Program-made: the position numbers and the translations under genes
Assembly: GCA_020636325.1 (NCBI GenBank)
Contig: JACJYC010000005.1
Coordinates: forward strand, 310,001-374,000
Length of the DNA: 64,000 bases
Reading direction: 5' to 3'
From: Lewinellaceae bacterium
Lineage (GTDB): Bacteria > Bacteroidota > Bacteroidia > Chitinophagales > Saprospiraceae
In this document: positions 16,163 to 24,068 of the stretch, one piece after another
How positions within the stretch are numbered: position 1 is the stretch's first letter
Layout: each line of letters begins with the position of its first letter
The notes under the pieces: generated by a model
What the model saw: the letters and a program-made list of their open reading frames with translations, nothing else
What the model was told of the DNA's origin: nothing
Databases searched by the model: none

Positions 16163-17164
16163 TTACATATATTTTAAATCGAAGGCAAAGCGATAGCTGA
16201 TCAATTCGTTATTGGCCTGTGTTTTTTTCCAAGCATCCTCTTCATGGCTCATACTGATCATTTCATCAGTTCCGGTTTTTTTAAACCTCAGCACGACCTC
16301 CTGTAGCGTAGTCATTTCCAATTCACTAAAAATGTTTTCATCTGTACCTTTTATTCCTGGAAAGAACTGCTCACCTATTCCGCCGTTTGGAAAATCTTTA
16401 TACGCAATCTGCAGGAATCCTTCCCGTCTCGCTTCATTGAATAGCCCGTCAAAATTATTTGGTACGGGCCCCATATTGATTGCAATGTATGAAGTCCCCG
16501 AAATGGATCTGCCCGTTTTCTTGAAATGAGAAAAATCGGCATAAAACAACAATTTGCACATCTTCACTTTATAGGGCTGTATCTCTCTTACCAGGAAGCT
16601 TAGCATATGATTGAATCTAGCTGTACTTGGTTTTCGATAACCCCTGTAAATACTGGGCAAAAGATCTTTACCGAAAAGATAATTTGCCAGTCCTTCAAAA
16701 ACTGACTCGTCCTTGATAAACACAAGCGTTTTTATCCGTTTACGTATTTTGGTTTTGTCTTTTTCCGGTAATTGATCGCAAAGGTTAACCAGTTTTTCAA
16801 ATTCTATAGGATCTTCCGCCAATTGGATCAGGCGAGCATTGGATAAGCTAGGTATTTCTCCTTGCTCATATAAACGATAAGTATTAGCTCCGAAACCCAA
16901 AACCTCCGACATTTTGGCAGATGAAAGCTCATATTGTTCCCTGATCCGGGTAATCTCTTCTGGAAATGGAAGCCGGTGTTTAACTCTGTATTGATTATAA
17001 ACCTGGCTGAGGTTCAGGTTGAGTTGTTCTTCCGTCTCAAATTCTGCATTTGAATCAGCACAGTAAAAAAAATGCTTGATAATCGTAAAGTCTTCTTTCC
17101 TGAATTTAAGAACCCGCTCTTCATGAATCAGCTGCATCGGGCTGCCTGTATATGGACTGTTCAT
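16163..17164 (-). CDS. MqsA-like HTH/Panacea (DUF4065, SocA-like) antitoxin
   Basis: 333-residue antitoxin. The N-terminal part resembles MqsA-type antitoxins: a remnant of the zinc-finger segment (FFYCADSNAEFETEEQLNLN, only one Cys left) and an XRE helix-turn-helix (EITRIREQYELSSAKMSEVLGFGANTYRLYEQGE split over about 75-105). The C-terminal half is a Panacea/SocA domain (MLSFLVREIQPYKVKMCKLLFYADFSHFKKTG then GTSYIAINMGPVPNNF). ATG at 17164 is 5 bp after the toxin stop; an overlapping GTG at 17173 is the alternative. Base composition is clearly AT-richer than the flanks, a sign of transfer. Confidence 0.85.
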   Translation of the reverse strand: MNSPYTGSPMQLIHEERVLKFRKEDFTIIKHFFYCADSNAEFETEEQLNLNLSQVYNQYRVKHRLPFPEEITRIREQYELSSAKMSEVLGFGANTYRLYEQGEIPSLSNARLIQLAEDPIEFEKLVNLCDQLPEKDKTKIRKRIKTLVFIKDESVFEGLANYLFGKDLLPSIYRGYRKPSTARFNHMLSFLVREIQPYKVKMCKLLFYADFSHFKKTGRSISGTSYIAINMGPVPNNFDGLFNEARREGFLQIAYKDFPNGGIGEQFFPGIKGTDENIFSELEMTTLQEVVLRFKKTGTDEMISMSHEEDAWKKTQANNELISYRFAFDLKYM

Positions 17165-17169
17165 TTTAT

Positions 17170-17520
17170 TCACTGTTTAAATGGAAAATGCAAAGGAAAT
17201 TCTGCTGTATGAAAGGAAATGCAAACTGCCTGAGCATTAAAAAAGCCGATAGTTACCTTGATATAAATTTCCTTGCTTTTGATCAATTTGCCGAAAACCC
17301 ACAAGTCAGGCCCACCGTTGAGGGTATCTTTTTTCGGTCCTTCAACATAATCGGTTACTTTGAGTGCTTTAATGATTTCCTTTACGGCATCTGGCGTCAG
17401 TTCCAGGTCCAACAAAGTTTGAAGATTCTTGTCCCTGTCGCTTCTGAACAACATTCCCCATATTTCGATCTTTGTCGATAGGTCTTTTAGGTAATATTCA
17501 ACTTCATCCTTTAATATCAC
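17170..17520 (-). CDS. MqsR-like toxin
   Basis: 116-residue protein placed just before the antitoxin, the order used by mqsRA. The line-up with MqsR covers the helix LLDLELTPDAVKEIIKALKVTDYVEG, a loop, then DLWVFGKLIKSKEIYIKVTIG and a closing AVCISFH strand, which corresponds to MqsR's LKITV/IVSFK end. MqsR family members are RelE-like mRNA endonucleases; this activity is inferred here. Start is GTG, about 20 nt behind the predicted transcription start. It is AT-rich like its partner. Confidence 0.78.
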   Translation of the reverse strand: MILKDEVEYYLKDLSTKIEIWGMLFRSDRDKNLQTLLDLELTPDAVKEIIKALKVTDYVEGPKKDTLNGGPDLWVFGKLIKSKEIYIKVTIGFFNAQAVCISFHTAEFPLHFPFKQ

Positions 17521-17528
17521 GAGAACGC

Positions 17529-17585
17529 ATTATTCAACTTTAAAGTTCAAAAATACTTTAAATTTTTATATTATTCAACTTTAAA
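17529..17585 (-). promoter_or_regulatory. Toxin-antitoxin promoter with repeated operator
   Basis: Two identical 16-bp sites ATTATTCAACTTTAAA (17529-17544 and 17570-17585) bracket a minus-strand promoter: TTG (17578-17576), 20 bp, TATTTTTG (17555-17548). A third CTTTAAA (17556-17562) lies between them, and the first site contains the palindrome AACTTT-AAAGTT (17536-17547). One site overlaps the -33 region and the other the transcription start, as expected for autorepression by the antitoxin HTH. Confidence 0.75.
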
Positions 17586-17586
17586 A

Positions 17587-18354
17587 TTAATAAAACTTCT
17601 CTCCAATCAACCGCAACCCCGTCAGCGTCAAGTTGGGATCGATCACCTCAAACATGCCTTCCAGCGGATGAAGGATAGAGGACAGCCCACCGGTCGCCAC
17701 GGCGATGTAGTGCCTGCCCAGTTCGGCCCGGATCACCTCAAGCATATGTTTTACCAGGCCGACATACCCGATGAGTATCCCGCTCTGGATGGCGTGTACG
17801 GTGTCCTTCCCCACAGCGGAGGCGGGCAACACCAGCGGCACTTCCGGCAATTGAGCCGTATTGAGAAAGAGGGATTTGATGGCCGTTTTCAGGCCCGGCG
17901 CGATGGACACGCCCAGGATGTCCCCCTCCCCGGTGAGGGTGGTAAAGGTCAATGCCGTACCGAAGTCCACTACCACACAATCTTTCCGGTACAATTGAAA
18001 TGCGGCAAAGGCATTGGCCACCAGGTCGGTTCCGATCTCATCCGGCTTCTGGATGCCCATGCCCAGAAACGGGAATACCTTCGGCCCGACCAACACAGGA
18101 TCGAGCCCGGTAAGGGTACGGGAAACGGCAATCCAGGTGTCCCGCAGGTCGGGTACCACGCTGCTGATCACCACCTGCCTGATCTCTCCTTCCGGCAGCC
18201 GGGCCTCCAGGAACAGATTGCTCAATTGGACCTCGTAGAACATCAGGGCGCTCTGATCCGCCCGCGTGGGGAGGCGCCAGACGTAAAGCCACTCCGGCGC
18301 TTTCCAAAGCCCGATGGTGACGTTTGAGTTGCCGATGTCTACGATTAGTCTCAT
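17587..18354 (-). CDS. coaX: Type III pantothenate kinase
   Basis: Phosphorylates pantothenate in the first step of CoA synthesis. ASKHA-fold enzyme with the N-terminal phosphate loop MRLIVDIGNSNVTIG (Asp6), the second DFGTALTFTTL motif (about 120-130), GTDLVANAFAAF (about 101-112, with the catalytic Asp) and the ATGGLSSIL adenosine site (about 220-228). At 255 aa it has the usual length, and the start at 18354 is that of the family. Its stop codon lies 2 bp from the TA operator; a composite repeat touches its start. Confidence 0.95.
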   Translation of the reverse strand: MRLIVDIGNSNVTIGLWKAPEWLYVWRLPTRADQSALMFYEVQLSNLFLEARLPEGEIRQVVISSVVPDLRDTWIAVSRTLTGLDPVLVGPKVFPFLGMGIQKPDEIGTDLVANAFAAFQLYRKDCVVVDFGTALTFTTLTGEGDILGVSIAPGLKTAIKSLFLNTAQLPEVPLVLPASAVGKDTVHAIQSGILIGYVGLVKHMLEVIRAELGRHYIAVATGGLSSILHPLEGMFEVIDPNLTLTGLRLIGEKFY

Positions 18355-18360
18355 GTGGCA

Positions 18361-18455
18361 GTCACAGTTGTCAGTTGTCAGTAGCGACGCATGATGATGC
18401 GTCGCAATCTGCCCATCCTCCGTCCGCCATAGCTCTGAGGCCACGGCGGGCAGTA
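18361..18455. repeat. Composite repeat element, copy 2
   Basis: Heptamers AGTTGTC (GACAACT on the other strand), then the 22-bp palindrome, the spacer ATCTGCCCATCC and the TCCGTCCGCCATAGCTCTGAG hairpin-like module. It is the reverse-complement equivalent of 8080-8163. Confidence 0.78.
18384..18405. repeat. 22-bp GCGACG-N10-CGTCGC palindrome, copy P2
   Basis: Core CATGATGATG; all but the innermost G-G position pair. Confidence 0.8.
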
Positions 18456-18650
18456 TCAAGTATGCAGTCCTTCAGTTGGCGGTTGGCAGTTCACGGTCCG
18501 GTCCCCAGCATCCTCCGTCCGCCATAGCCCTGAGGCGGCGGCGGGCAGAATCAAGTATGCAGTCCTTCAGTTGGCGGTTGGCAGTTCACGGTCCGGTCCC
18601 CAGCGTCCTCCGTCCGCCATAGCCCTGAGGCGACGGCGGGCAGCATCAAG
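18416..18650. repeat. 95-bp tandem repeat (2.4 copies)
   Basis: Units start at 18416, 18511 and 18606; the third is cut after about 45 bp. Each opens with TCCTCCGTCCGCCATAGC followed by a complementary GGCGACGGCGGGC arm and then AGTTGGC-type heptamers. The first part of the unit also occurs twice at 62748-62873. Confidence 0.88.
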
Positions 18651-18730
18651 TATCAAGCATCAAGCATCAAGTATCAAGAAGCAAGCATCAAGTATCAAGA
18701 AGCAAGCATCCAGCATCAAGAAGCAAGCAC
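18647..18730. repeat. Heptamer array CAAGYAT (12 units)
   Basis: Twelve heptamers in exact register (CAAGTAT, CAAGCAT, CAAGAAG, CCAGCAT). On the strand of the following gene they read TGATRCT, the same family as at 7869, 26275 and 48508. Confidence 0.9.
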
Positions 18731-18735
18731 CCACC

Positions 18736-20241
18736 TCACTCCTTCCGCTCAAAACACCCGATATCCGGCATATTGTCCCGGGGTTTTCCTTCCAGGTCGT
18801 CCGGAATATTGGGCAGCACGAGGCCTTTATCTTTTGCGATGGAAAGCGTATCCAGGTGGAAATCGTCTTCCGAGGGGTCCAGAAAGAGTTTATCCTCGCG
18901 TTTGCCGTTGATGCAATCCGAGCACAAGGCGGTGAGGAAGTCCTGAAAATCGCTGTTGGCGCTGGTCAGGAGTTGGTCGACCTTGACGACGCAATGGTCA
19001 AATTGAACGTTGAATTGCGCGGGGGTTTGCCGCCCTGAGAAATCCGACAATTCCAGCTCATCGCGGCTGGAGCCGAACAGGATGCAATTCCGGAAGGTCG
19101 CATTGAGCCGGTAGGTCTTGTTGATCTCGCACGACAGCGGGTTGTTGTCGTAGCAATAGTAGTTGCTCATGCCCAGTGCCGATGCGTCGACCCCGTAGCT
19201 GGCGATGGTGCAGTGTTCGAACAGGTAATCGCCGCCCAGCAGGATCTGGACAGCGTTATTGGCGTGGTTATAGAACAGGCAGTTGGTCATGGTGGCCTTG
19301 GCGTGGAATGCCAGCAGGCCGTTGCTGTTGGTATTGTAGATCTGCGTGTGCGAAGCGGTGAGCTCTGAGGTGGAGTCGGCGTATATGCCCACCAGGCTGT
19401 TCCGGATGACGGCATAATCCATCTGGTTGCCTTTGCTGCCGCGGCCCAGAATGATGCCGTACCATTGGCCCGGCTGGTCCTGAAAATCCTCCTCCAGGCG
19501 GTCGCCCTGAATGATCACCGGATTGTTCGGTTCGCCCTGCAACCGGATGGAGCCCTTTTCGAGGGTATAGATGATACCGTCGTTGAAGACATCGAAAACA
19601 TCGTTTTTGGCTATGCCGCCGTGGACGTACACCCGGGTGCCGGCCGCCATCTCCAGGGCGCAGCTGTCGATGAAGATCTCGCCGAAGATCACATAGGGCT
19701 TGGGGTCGTCCCAGCGGATGATGCCGTTGTCGCAGGTCAGCAACACCGGTACGCCCTTGTTGTAGCGGGAAGGATAATAATTGGCGTTCTGCCCCCAGGC
19801 TTCCAGGCGGACTTCCTGCTCCCGGTCGGCGGATTGCAGCACCACCTGGTCCTCGATCACGAACGGGCTCACGGAGAGGGGTTGGTCGGGGTCGACGGTC
19901 ACTTCCACAAAAACGTAGATGCTGTCGCCGCCCCAGATCTCGACATTGTCTACGGATTTGCCCGGCAAGCCGTCGACATTGAGGCGAAAGGGAGACTGTT
20001 CGCCGCCTTTCAGATAGACCTTGTCGAGGCGCAACGGCCTTGAGTTGGGGTTGTAGACCTTGAAGTAACGGGTTGCGGAGCCGAGTTCGGTAAATACGGT
20101 GTCAAACCGGAGCGTATCCAGGGAAAACCGGAGTTCGACGCTGCCGTCGGTGATAAAATCATCTTCCCGGTCCCGGCACCCGTTCCAGATCAACAGACCG
20201 AGTGCGAATAACAGAAAGATAACGGATCGCATTTTTTTCAT
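18736..20241 (-). CDS. Right-handed beta-helix lipoprotein
   Basis: 501-residue lipoprotein. Signal ends LLIWNGC (Cys22), so it is membrane-anchored. After a beta-sandwich N-terminal part (about 30-150; FKVYNPNSRPLRLDKVYL), a parallel beta-helix covers about 180-480, seen as successive short turns such as MDYAVIRNSLVGIYADS, ASHTQIYNTNSNGLLAF and MTNCLFYNHANNAVQIL. The end PDIGCFERKE is the common closure of Bacteroidota polymorphic-outer-membrane-like beta-helix proteins. Beta-helices often bind or cleave polysaccharide; no catalytic motif was seen. A heptamer array follows the stop after 5 bp. Confidence 0.85.
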   Translation of the reverse strand: MKKMRSVIFLLFALGLLIWNGCRDREDDFITDGSVELRFSLDTLRFDTVFTELGSATRYFKVYNPNSRPLRLDKVYLKGGEQSPFRLNVDGLPGKSVDNVEIWGGDSIYVFVEVTVDPDQPLSVSPFVIEDQVVLQSADREQEVRLEAWGQNANYYPSRYNKGVPVLLTCDNGIIRWDDPKPYVIFGEIFIDSCALEMAAGTRVYVHGGIAKNDVFDVFNDGIIYTLEKGSIRLQGEPNNPVIIQGDRLEEDFQDQPGQWYGIILGRGSKGNQMDYAVIRNSLVGIYADSTSELTASHTQIYNTNSNGLLAFHAKATMTNCLFYNHANNAVQILLGGDYLFEHCTIASYGVDASALGMSNYYCYDNNPLSCEINKTYRLNATFRNCILFGSSRDELELSDFSGRQTPAQFNVQFDHCVVKVDQLLTSANSDFQDFLTALCSDCINGKREDKLFLDPSEDDFHLDTLSIAKDKGLVLPNIPDDLEGKPRDNMPDIGCFERKE

Positions 20242-20366
20242 ACGGGCAAAAATATGAAGGCAAAATTAGATTTTTTCCGCGATGGGTGTCGTTTAATAAC
20301 CTAAACGAAAGAAATGGTCCTTCGTTGCGACCAATATTCGGATCAATCGAAATCTTTTTTTTCTAT

Positions 20367-20374
20367 TATATTTG
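20367..20374 (+). promoter_or_regulatory. -7 box upstream of glycosyltransferase gene
   Basis: TATATTTG matches TAnnTTTG exactly, 17 bp before the start codon at 20392. The -33 element is not clear because the upstream region is a T run. Confidence 0.55.
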
Positions 20375-20391
20375 CAGCGCTATACACTTAA

Positions 20392-21102
20392 ATGGCTTAT
20401 AACGCATTGTCGCCTGTTATAGACGTTATCATTCCGGCCTTCAATGAAGAAAGCTCCATTGGATTGGTTTTGGGAGACATGCCCTGGGGGCTGGTTCGGG
20501 AAGTGATCGTTTGTAACAATGCCAGTACGGACAATACGGGCCAGGTCGCTGCGGCCGCAGGAGCCACCGTTCTAGAGCAACCGAGAAAAGGTTACGGCAG
20601 CGCCTGTCTTAAAGGCATCCATTACCTAGCTGCAAAACCAAAGGAAGAACAACCCGACATTGTTGTATTCCTGGATGCCGATTATTCCGATCATCCTGAA
20701 GAAATGCCCGCGTTGGTGAACCCGATCGTTGAAGATGACGTTGACCTGGTAATCGGTTCGCGCGCGCTGGGAACGAAAGAACGCGGGTCCATGCAGCCGC
20801 AACAGGTTTTCGGCAACTGGCTTGCCACCAACCTCATCCGGCTGATTTATCGTTACAACTTTACGGACCTCGGCCCCTTTCGCGCGATCAAATGGAATAA
20901 ATTACTGACGATTAATATGGAGGACCCGGATTTTGGCTGGACGGTTGAAATGCAGGTGAAGGCAGCCAAATACGGCCTGAAATGCACGGAAATACCGGTC
21001 TCCTACCGCAGGAGAGTAGGCGTTTCGAAGGTATCAGGCACGATCCGGGGGTCATACCTGGCCGGAAAAAAAATATTATGGACAATTTTTAAACTTTGGT
21101 GA
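20392..21102 (+). CDS. Family 2 glycosyltransferase (dolichyl-phosphate-mannose-synthase-like)
   Basis: 236-residue cytosolic GT-A glycosyltransferase. N-terminal VIDVIIPAFNEESSIG nucleotide-sugar site, CNNASTDNTG, and the metal-binding DXD as LDADYSD (Asp95, Asp97); FGWTVEMQVKAAKYG carries the catalytic-base region. The gene lacks membrane segments, like the UDP-glucose/GDP-mannose to polyprenyl-phosphate transferases. It precedes the CesA-like gene by 90 bp on the same strand, so both may act in envelope glycan synthesis, which is inference. Confidence 0.9.
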   Translation: MAYNALSPVIDVIIPAFNEESSIGLVLGDMPWGLVREVIVCNNASTDNTGQVAAAAGATVLEQPRKGYGSACLKGIHYLAAKPKEEQPDIVVFLDADYSDHPEEMPALVNPIVEDDVDLVIGSRALGTKERGSMQPQQVFGNWLATNLIRLIYRYNFTDLGPFRAIKWNKLLTINMEDPDFGWTVEMQVKAAKYGLKCTEIPVSYRRRVGVSKVSGTIRGSYLAGKKILWTIFKLW

Positions 21103-21192
21103 CCTTCCGGGGCCAAAAACCCGTTACGTTCAGGCACTTTCAGCGTCTGATATTGAAGGTTCTTCCATTGAGGAACGAATAACAAAAAGATC

Positions 21193-22782
21193 ATGTCCAG
21201 CATTGCTTTTATTGTTTTGGGAATTTACACGCTTTCCCTGTTTTACATTACCCTTTACTGCGTTTTGCAGTTCAATCTGCTTTATTTTTACAAGAAGAAA
21301 TCCAACCAGCAGCTATCCGTGGAAGAATCGGCCCCAATACCCGGTCCCGCCATCGCTTCCCGGCAGTTGGCGCTGGCCGAAGCAGGCCCAGCCCAGCCCT
21401 TTTCCGGATTGGATGCGGGCCTGGAGGACGAACCGGAAGTCCAACCCTGGCCGTTTGTCACCATCCAGCTGCCGGTTTACAACGAATTATACGTCATGGA
21501 ACGGCTGATCGACTGCATCACGCAGTTCGATTATCCCAAGGACCGTTTCGAGATCCAGATCGTGGATGATTCCACGGATGAATCCGTCGAGATCACCCGT
21601 CAGAAAGTTGAAGCCTATAAAGCGCTCGGATTTCAGATCGAACAGATCCGCAGGCCGGTTCGTCAGGGCTACAAGGCAGGCGCGCTCAAGGATGCCATGC
21701 CTTTTGCCAAAGGCGAATTCATCGCCATTTTCGACGCCGACTTCCTGCCCAAGCGCGATTTCCTGAAAAAGACCATCCCGCATTTCAAAGACCCCAGCGT
21801 AGGCGTGGTGCAAACCCGGTGGGAGCATATCAACGAGGATTATTCCCTCATCACCCAGTTGCAGGCCCTCCAGCTCAATGTCCACTTCACAGTGGAACAG
21901 GCCGGCCGGATGCGGGGCAATTACCTGCTGCAATTCAACGGCACAGCCGGCGTATGGCGCCGCAAAACCATCGATGACGCCGGCGGTTGGGAAGCCGATA
22001 CGCTGACCGAAGACCTCGACCTGAGCATCCGCGCCCAGCTCAAGGGGTGGAAGATCCACTTCCTGGAAGATGTGACCTCGCCGGCGGAATTGCCCGCTGA
22101 GATGAACAGCCTCAAATCCCAGCAATTCCGCTGGATGAAGGGCGGCGCCGAAACCGCCAAGAAGATGCTGCCGACGGTATGGCGGTCGGATCTGAGCCCC
22201 TGGAAAAAGATCCAGTCCACTGCGCACCTGCTGTCCAGCACGGTGTTCCTGTTCGTCTTCATCACGGGCTTTTCCAGCGTACCGCTGCTGTTTTACCTGG
22301 ACGACCTGATCAATATGGGCTTCAGCAAGAACTTCTTTGCGTGGTTCATGGCGGGGTTGTTGTCCATCATCGCCATCTACTTTGTGGCCAATGTGCAGGC
22401 AACGCACAAGAACCTGCCCTTCGGAAAGAGCCTGGTGCGGTTCCTGAAGCTGTTCCCGATGTTCCTGGCCATGTCGATGGGCTTGTCGCTGCACAACTCG
22501 GTCGCCGTGATCGAAGGGTGGCGGGGCAAGAAATCGCCTTTTGTGCGCACGCCGAAATTCAACATCAAGTCGGGTAAGGACAGCTTTGCCAAGAACAAGT
22601 ACGTCACCGCCAAATTATCCTGGACGACGATCTTTGAGGGCCTGCTGGCTGTTTATTACACCGGCGCTATTGCGGCCGCCATCTGGTTGCAGAACACGAC
22701 ATTCCTGTTCTTCCACCTGACTTTGGCTGTCGGTTTCGGCACGATCTTCTATTACACGGTGCGGCACCTCAAAGTGAAATGA
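21193..22782 (+). CDS. CesA-like processive family 2 glycosyltransferase
   Basis: 529-residue membrane glycosyltransferase of the cellulose-synthase/glucomannan-synthase type. An N-terminal transmembrane helix is followed by the cytosolic GT-A domain with the D,D,D,QxxRW signature: VDDSTDES (about 122-129), FDADFLP (about 179-185), LTEDLDLSIRAQ (TED about 271-273) and QQFRWMKGG (about 309-317); three or more transmembrane helices close the protein. A beta-glycan polymer or a glycolipid may be the product. It overlaps pth by 4 bp. Confidence 0.9.
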   Translation: MSSIAFIVLGIYTLSLFYITLYCVLQFNLLYFYKKKSNQQLSVEESAPIPGPAIASRQLALAEAGPAQPFSGLDAGLEDEPEVQPWPFVTIQLPVYNELYVMERLIDCITQFDYPKDRFEIQIVDDSTDESVEITRQKVEAYKALGFQIEQIRRPVRQGYKAGALKDAMPFAKGEFIAIFDADFLPKRDFLKKTIPHFKDPSVGVVQTRWEHINEDYSLITQLQALQLNVHFTVEQAGRMRGNYLLQFNGTAGVWRRKTIDDAGGWEADTLTEDLDLSIRAQLKGWKIHFLEDVTSPAELPAEMNSLKSQQFRWMKGGAETAKKMLPTVWRSDLSPWKKIQSTAHLLSSTVFLFVFITGFSSVPLLFYLDDLINMGFSKNFFAWFMAGLLSIIAIYFVANVQATHKNLPFGKSLVRFLKLFPMFLAMSMGLSLHNSVAVIEGWRGKKSPFVRTPKFNIKSGKDSFAKNKYVTAKLSWTTIFEGLLAVYYTGAIAAAIWLQNTTFLFFHLTLAVGFGTIFYYTVRHLKVK

Positions 22783-23393
22783 GTTGGTTTCGCGCCTTAT
22801 TTAAAAAGGAGCCTTCCGCTCCGCCTGATCCAATGAAATACCTGATAGCAGGGCTCGGCAATATGGGCCCTGAATACGACAATACCCGCCACAACATCGG
22901 ATTTGACGTGGCGGATCTGCTGGCCCGCCGTTTCGAAGCCGCCTACGAGCATGAGAACCTGGGCGATGTCGCCAGGATCAAACACAAGGGCCGGACCCTT
23001 GTCCTGCTCAAACCGTCGACCTATATGAACCGCAGCGGCAAGGCCATCCGCTACTGGTTGCAGAAGGAAAAGATCAATAAGGAGAATATGCTGGTCGTAC
23101 TCGACGACAAGAATATTCCCTTCGGCAAGGTTCGCCTGCGCGGCAAGGGCAGCGACGGCGGCCACAACGGCCTCAAGGACATCGACCAGCTCACCGGCGG
23201 CAACGACTACGCCCGGCTGCGCATCGGCATCGGCGACGACTTCGCCAAAGGCCGCCAGGTGGACCACGTGCTCGGCGAATGGACCCGGGAAGAAGCCGAC
23301 CAGCTCCCGGAAATCCTCCAAAACGCAGCAGAGGCCGTACTCAGCTTTGCGGCCATCGGGCTGGAGCGGACGATGAATGCGTTTAATAAATGA
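22779..23393 (+). CDS. pth: Peptidyl-tRNA hydrolase
   Basis: Releases tRNA from prematurely dropped peptidyl-tRNA. The conserved catalytic set is visible: GLGN (Asn28), TRHNIGFDV (His38), PSTYMNRSG (Asn about 88) and GSDGGHNGLKDI (Asn about 134). This start overlaps the glycosyltransferase stop (ATGA) and gives an 18-residue basic N-terminal extension; initiation at the internal ATG (22833, MKYLIAGLGN) would give the standard form. The translational coupling favours the longer one. Confidence 0.94.
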   Translation: MSWFRALFKKEPSAPPDPMKYLIAGLGNMGPEYDNTRHNIGFDVADLLARRFEAAYEHENLGDVARIKHKGRTLVLLKPSTYMNRSGKAIRYWLQKEKINKENMLVVLDDKNIPFGKVRLRGKGSDGGHNGLKDIDQLTGGNDYARLRIGIGDDFAKGRQVDHVLGEWTREEADQLPEILQNAAEAVLSFAAIGLERTMNAFNK

Positions 23394-23411
23394 TTCGATT
23401 GATGGCTTCAG

Positions 23412-23484
23412 TTTGTTGATTATCCGAATCGAATCAATCGAATCAATCGAATCAATCGAATCAATCGATTCAATCGATTCAATT
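23412..23484. repeat. 9-bp tandem array GAATCAATC
   Basis: About seven imperfect GAATCAATC/GATTCAATC units lie between pth and the DUF2721 gene. Related arrays are at 28687-28816 and 61700-61798. Confidence 0.88.
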
Positions 23485-23497
23485 TCTCAACATTCCC

Positions 23498-23923
23498 ATG
23501 GAAGACTTCCGCCTCCTGCTCCAGCAGACGCTCACCCCGATCGCCCTCATTTCAGGGGTAGGTTTGTTGCTGCTGAGCATGATCAACCGTTACAACCACG
23601 CCATCGACCGGGTCCGGTACCTGATCAAGGAAAAGAAAGGCCTGCCGAAAGGCGAGACCGACAAGATCGACCGTTCCATCCAGATCATCTACCAGCGCTG
23701 CCGGATGATGCGCAACGCCATTTTCTGCATTGTCCTGAGCATTGCGGCCAGCGGCGCCATGATCCTGGTCATCGCCATTGAAGGATTTATTGCTTATGAC
23801 CTGTTCAAACTGAAGGCTTTGCTGCTGATCTCGGCGATCGCCCTGATCGTGGTGGCTACGTTGATGTTTGTGGCGGAGACGACGTATTCGCTGAAGGCGT
23901 TGAAGATCGAACTGGAGGAGTGA
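23498..23923 (+). CDS. DUF2721 membrane protein
   Basis: 141-residue membrane protein of the DUF2721 family. Visible are TPIALISGVGLLLLSMINRYNHAIDRVR (first transmembrane helix and the family signature), a charged cytoplasmic stretch, and two further helices (CIVLSIAASGAMILVIAIEGF and ALLLISAIALIVVATLMFVAET). The family occurs widely with no known function. The 5' leader is made of a GAATCAATC array, so no normal ribosome-binding region is visible apart from a short A/T-rich gap. Confidence 0.88.
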   Translation: MEDFRLLLQQTLTPIALISGVGLLLLSMINRYNHAIDRVRYLIKEKKGLPKGETDKIDRSIQIIYQRCRMMRNAIFCIVLSIAASGAMILVIAIEGFIAYDLFKLKALLLISAIALIVVATLMFVAETTYSLKALKIELEE

Positions 23924-23956
23924 GGGAGCTGTTGATTTAACGCCTCCGCTGAAGCT

Positions 23957-24068
23957 GATCAATTGGACTTCAGTCTGAGATCAATTGGACTTTAGTCTGA
24001 GATCAATTGGACTTTAGTCTGAGATCAATTGGACTTTAGTCTGAGATCAATTGGACTTTAGTCCAATT
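23957..24068. repeat. 22-bp tandem repeat, 5 copies, running into fadJ
   Basis: Units start at 23957, 23979, 24001, 24023 and 24045 and begin GATCAATTGGACTTTAGTCT. The final unit changes to the perfect hairpin AATTGGACT-TT-AGTCCAATT and encodes the last codons and stop of the convergent fadJ-like gene. Confidence 0.93.

Noticed and set aside
23377..23781. Frame coding an IESIESIDSID repeat ahead of DUF2721
   Set aside because: It is translation of the 9-bp GAATCAATC array and then the wrong frame of the DUF2721 gene.
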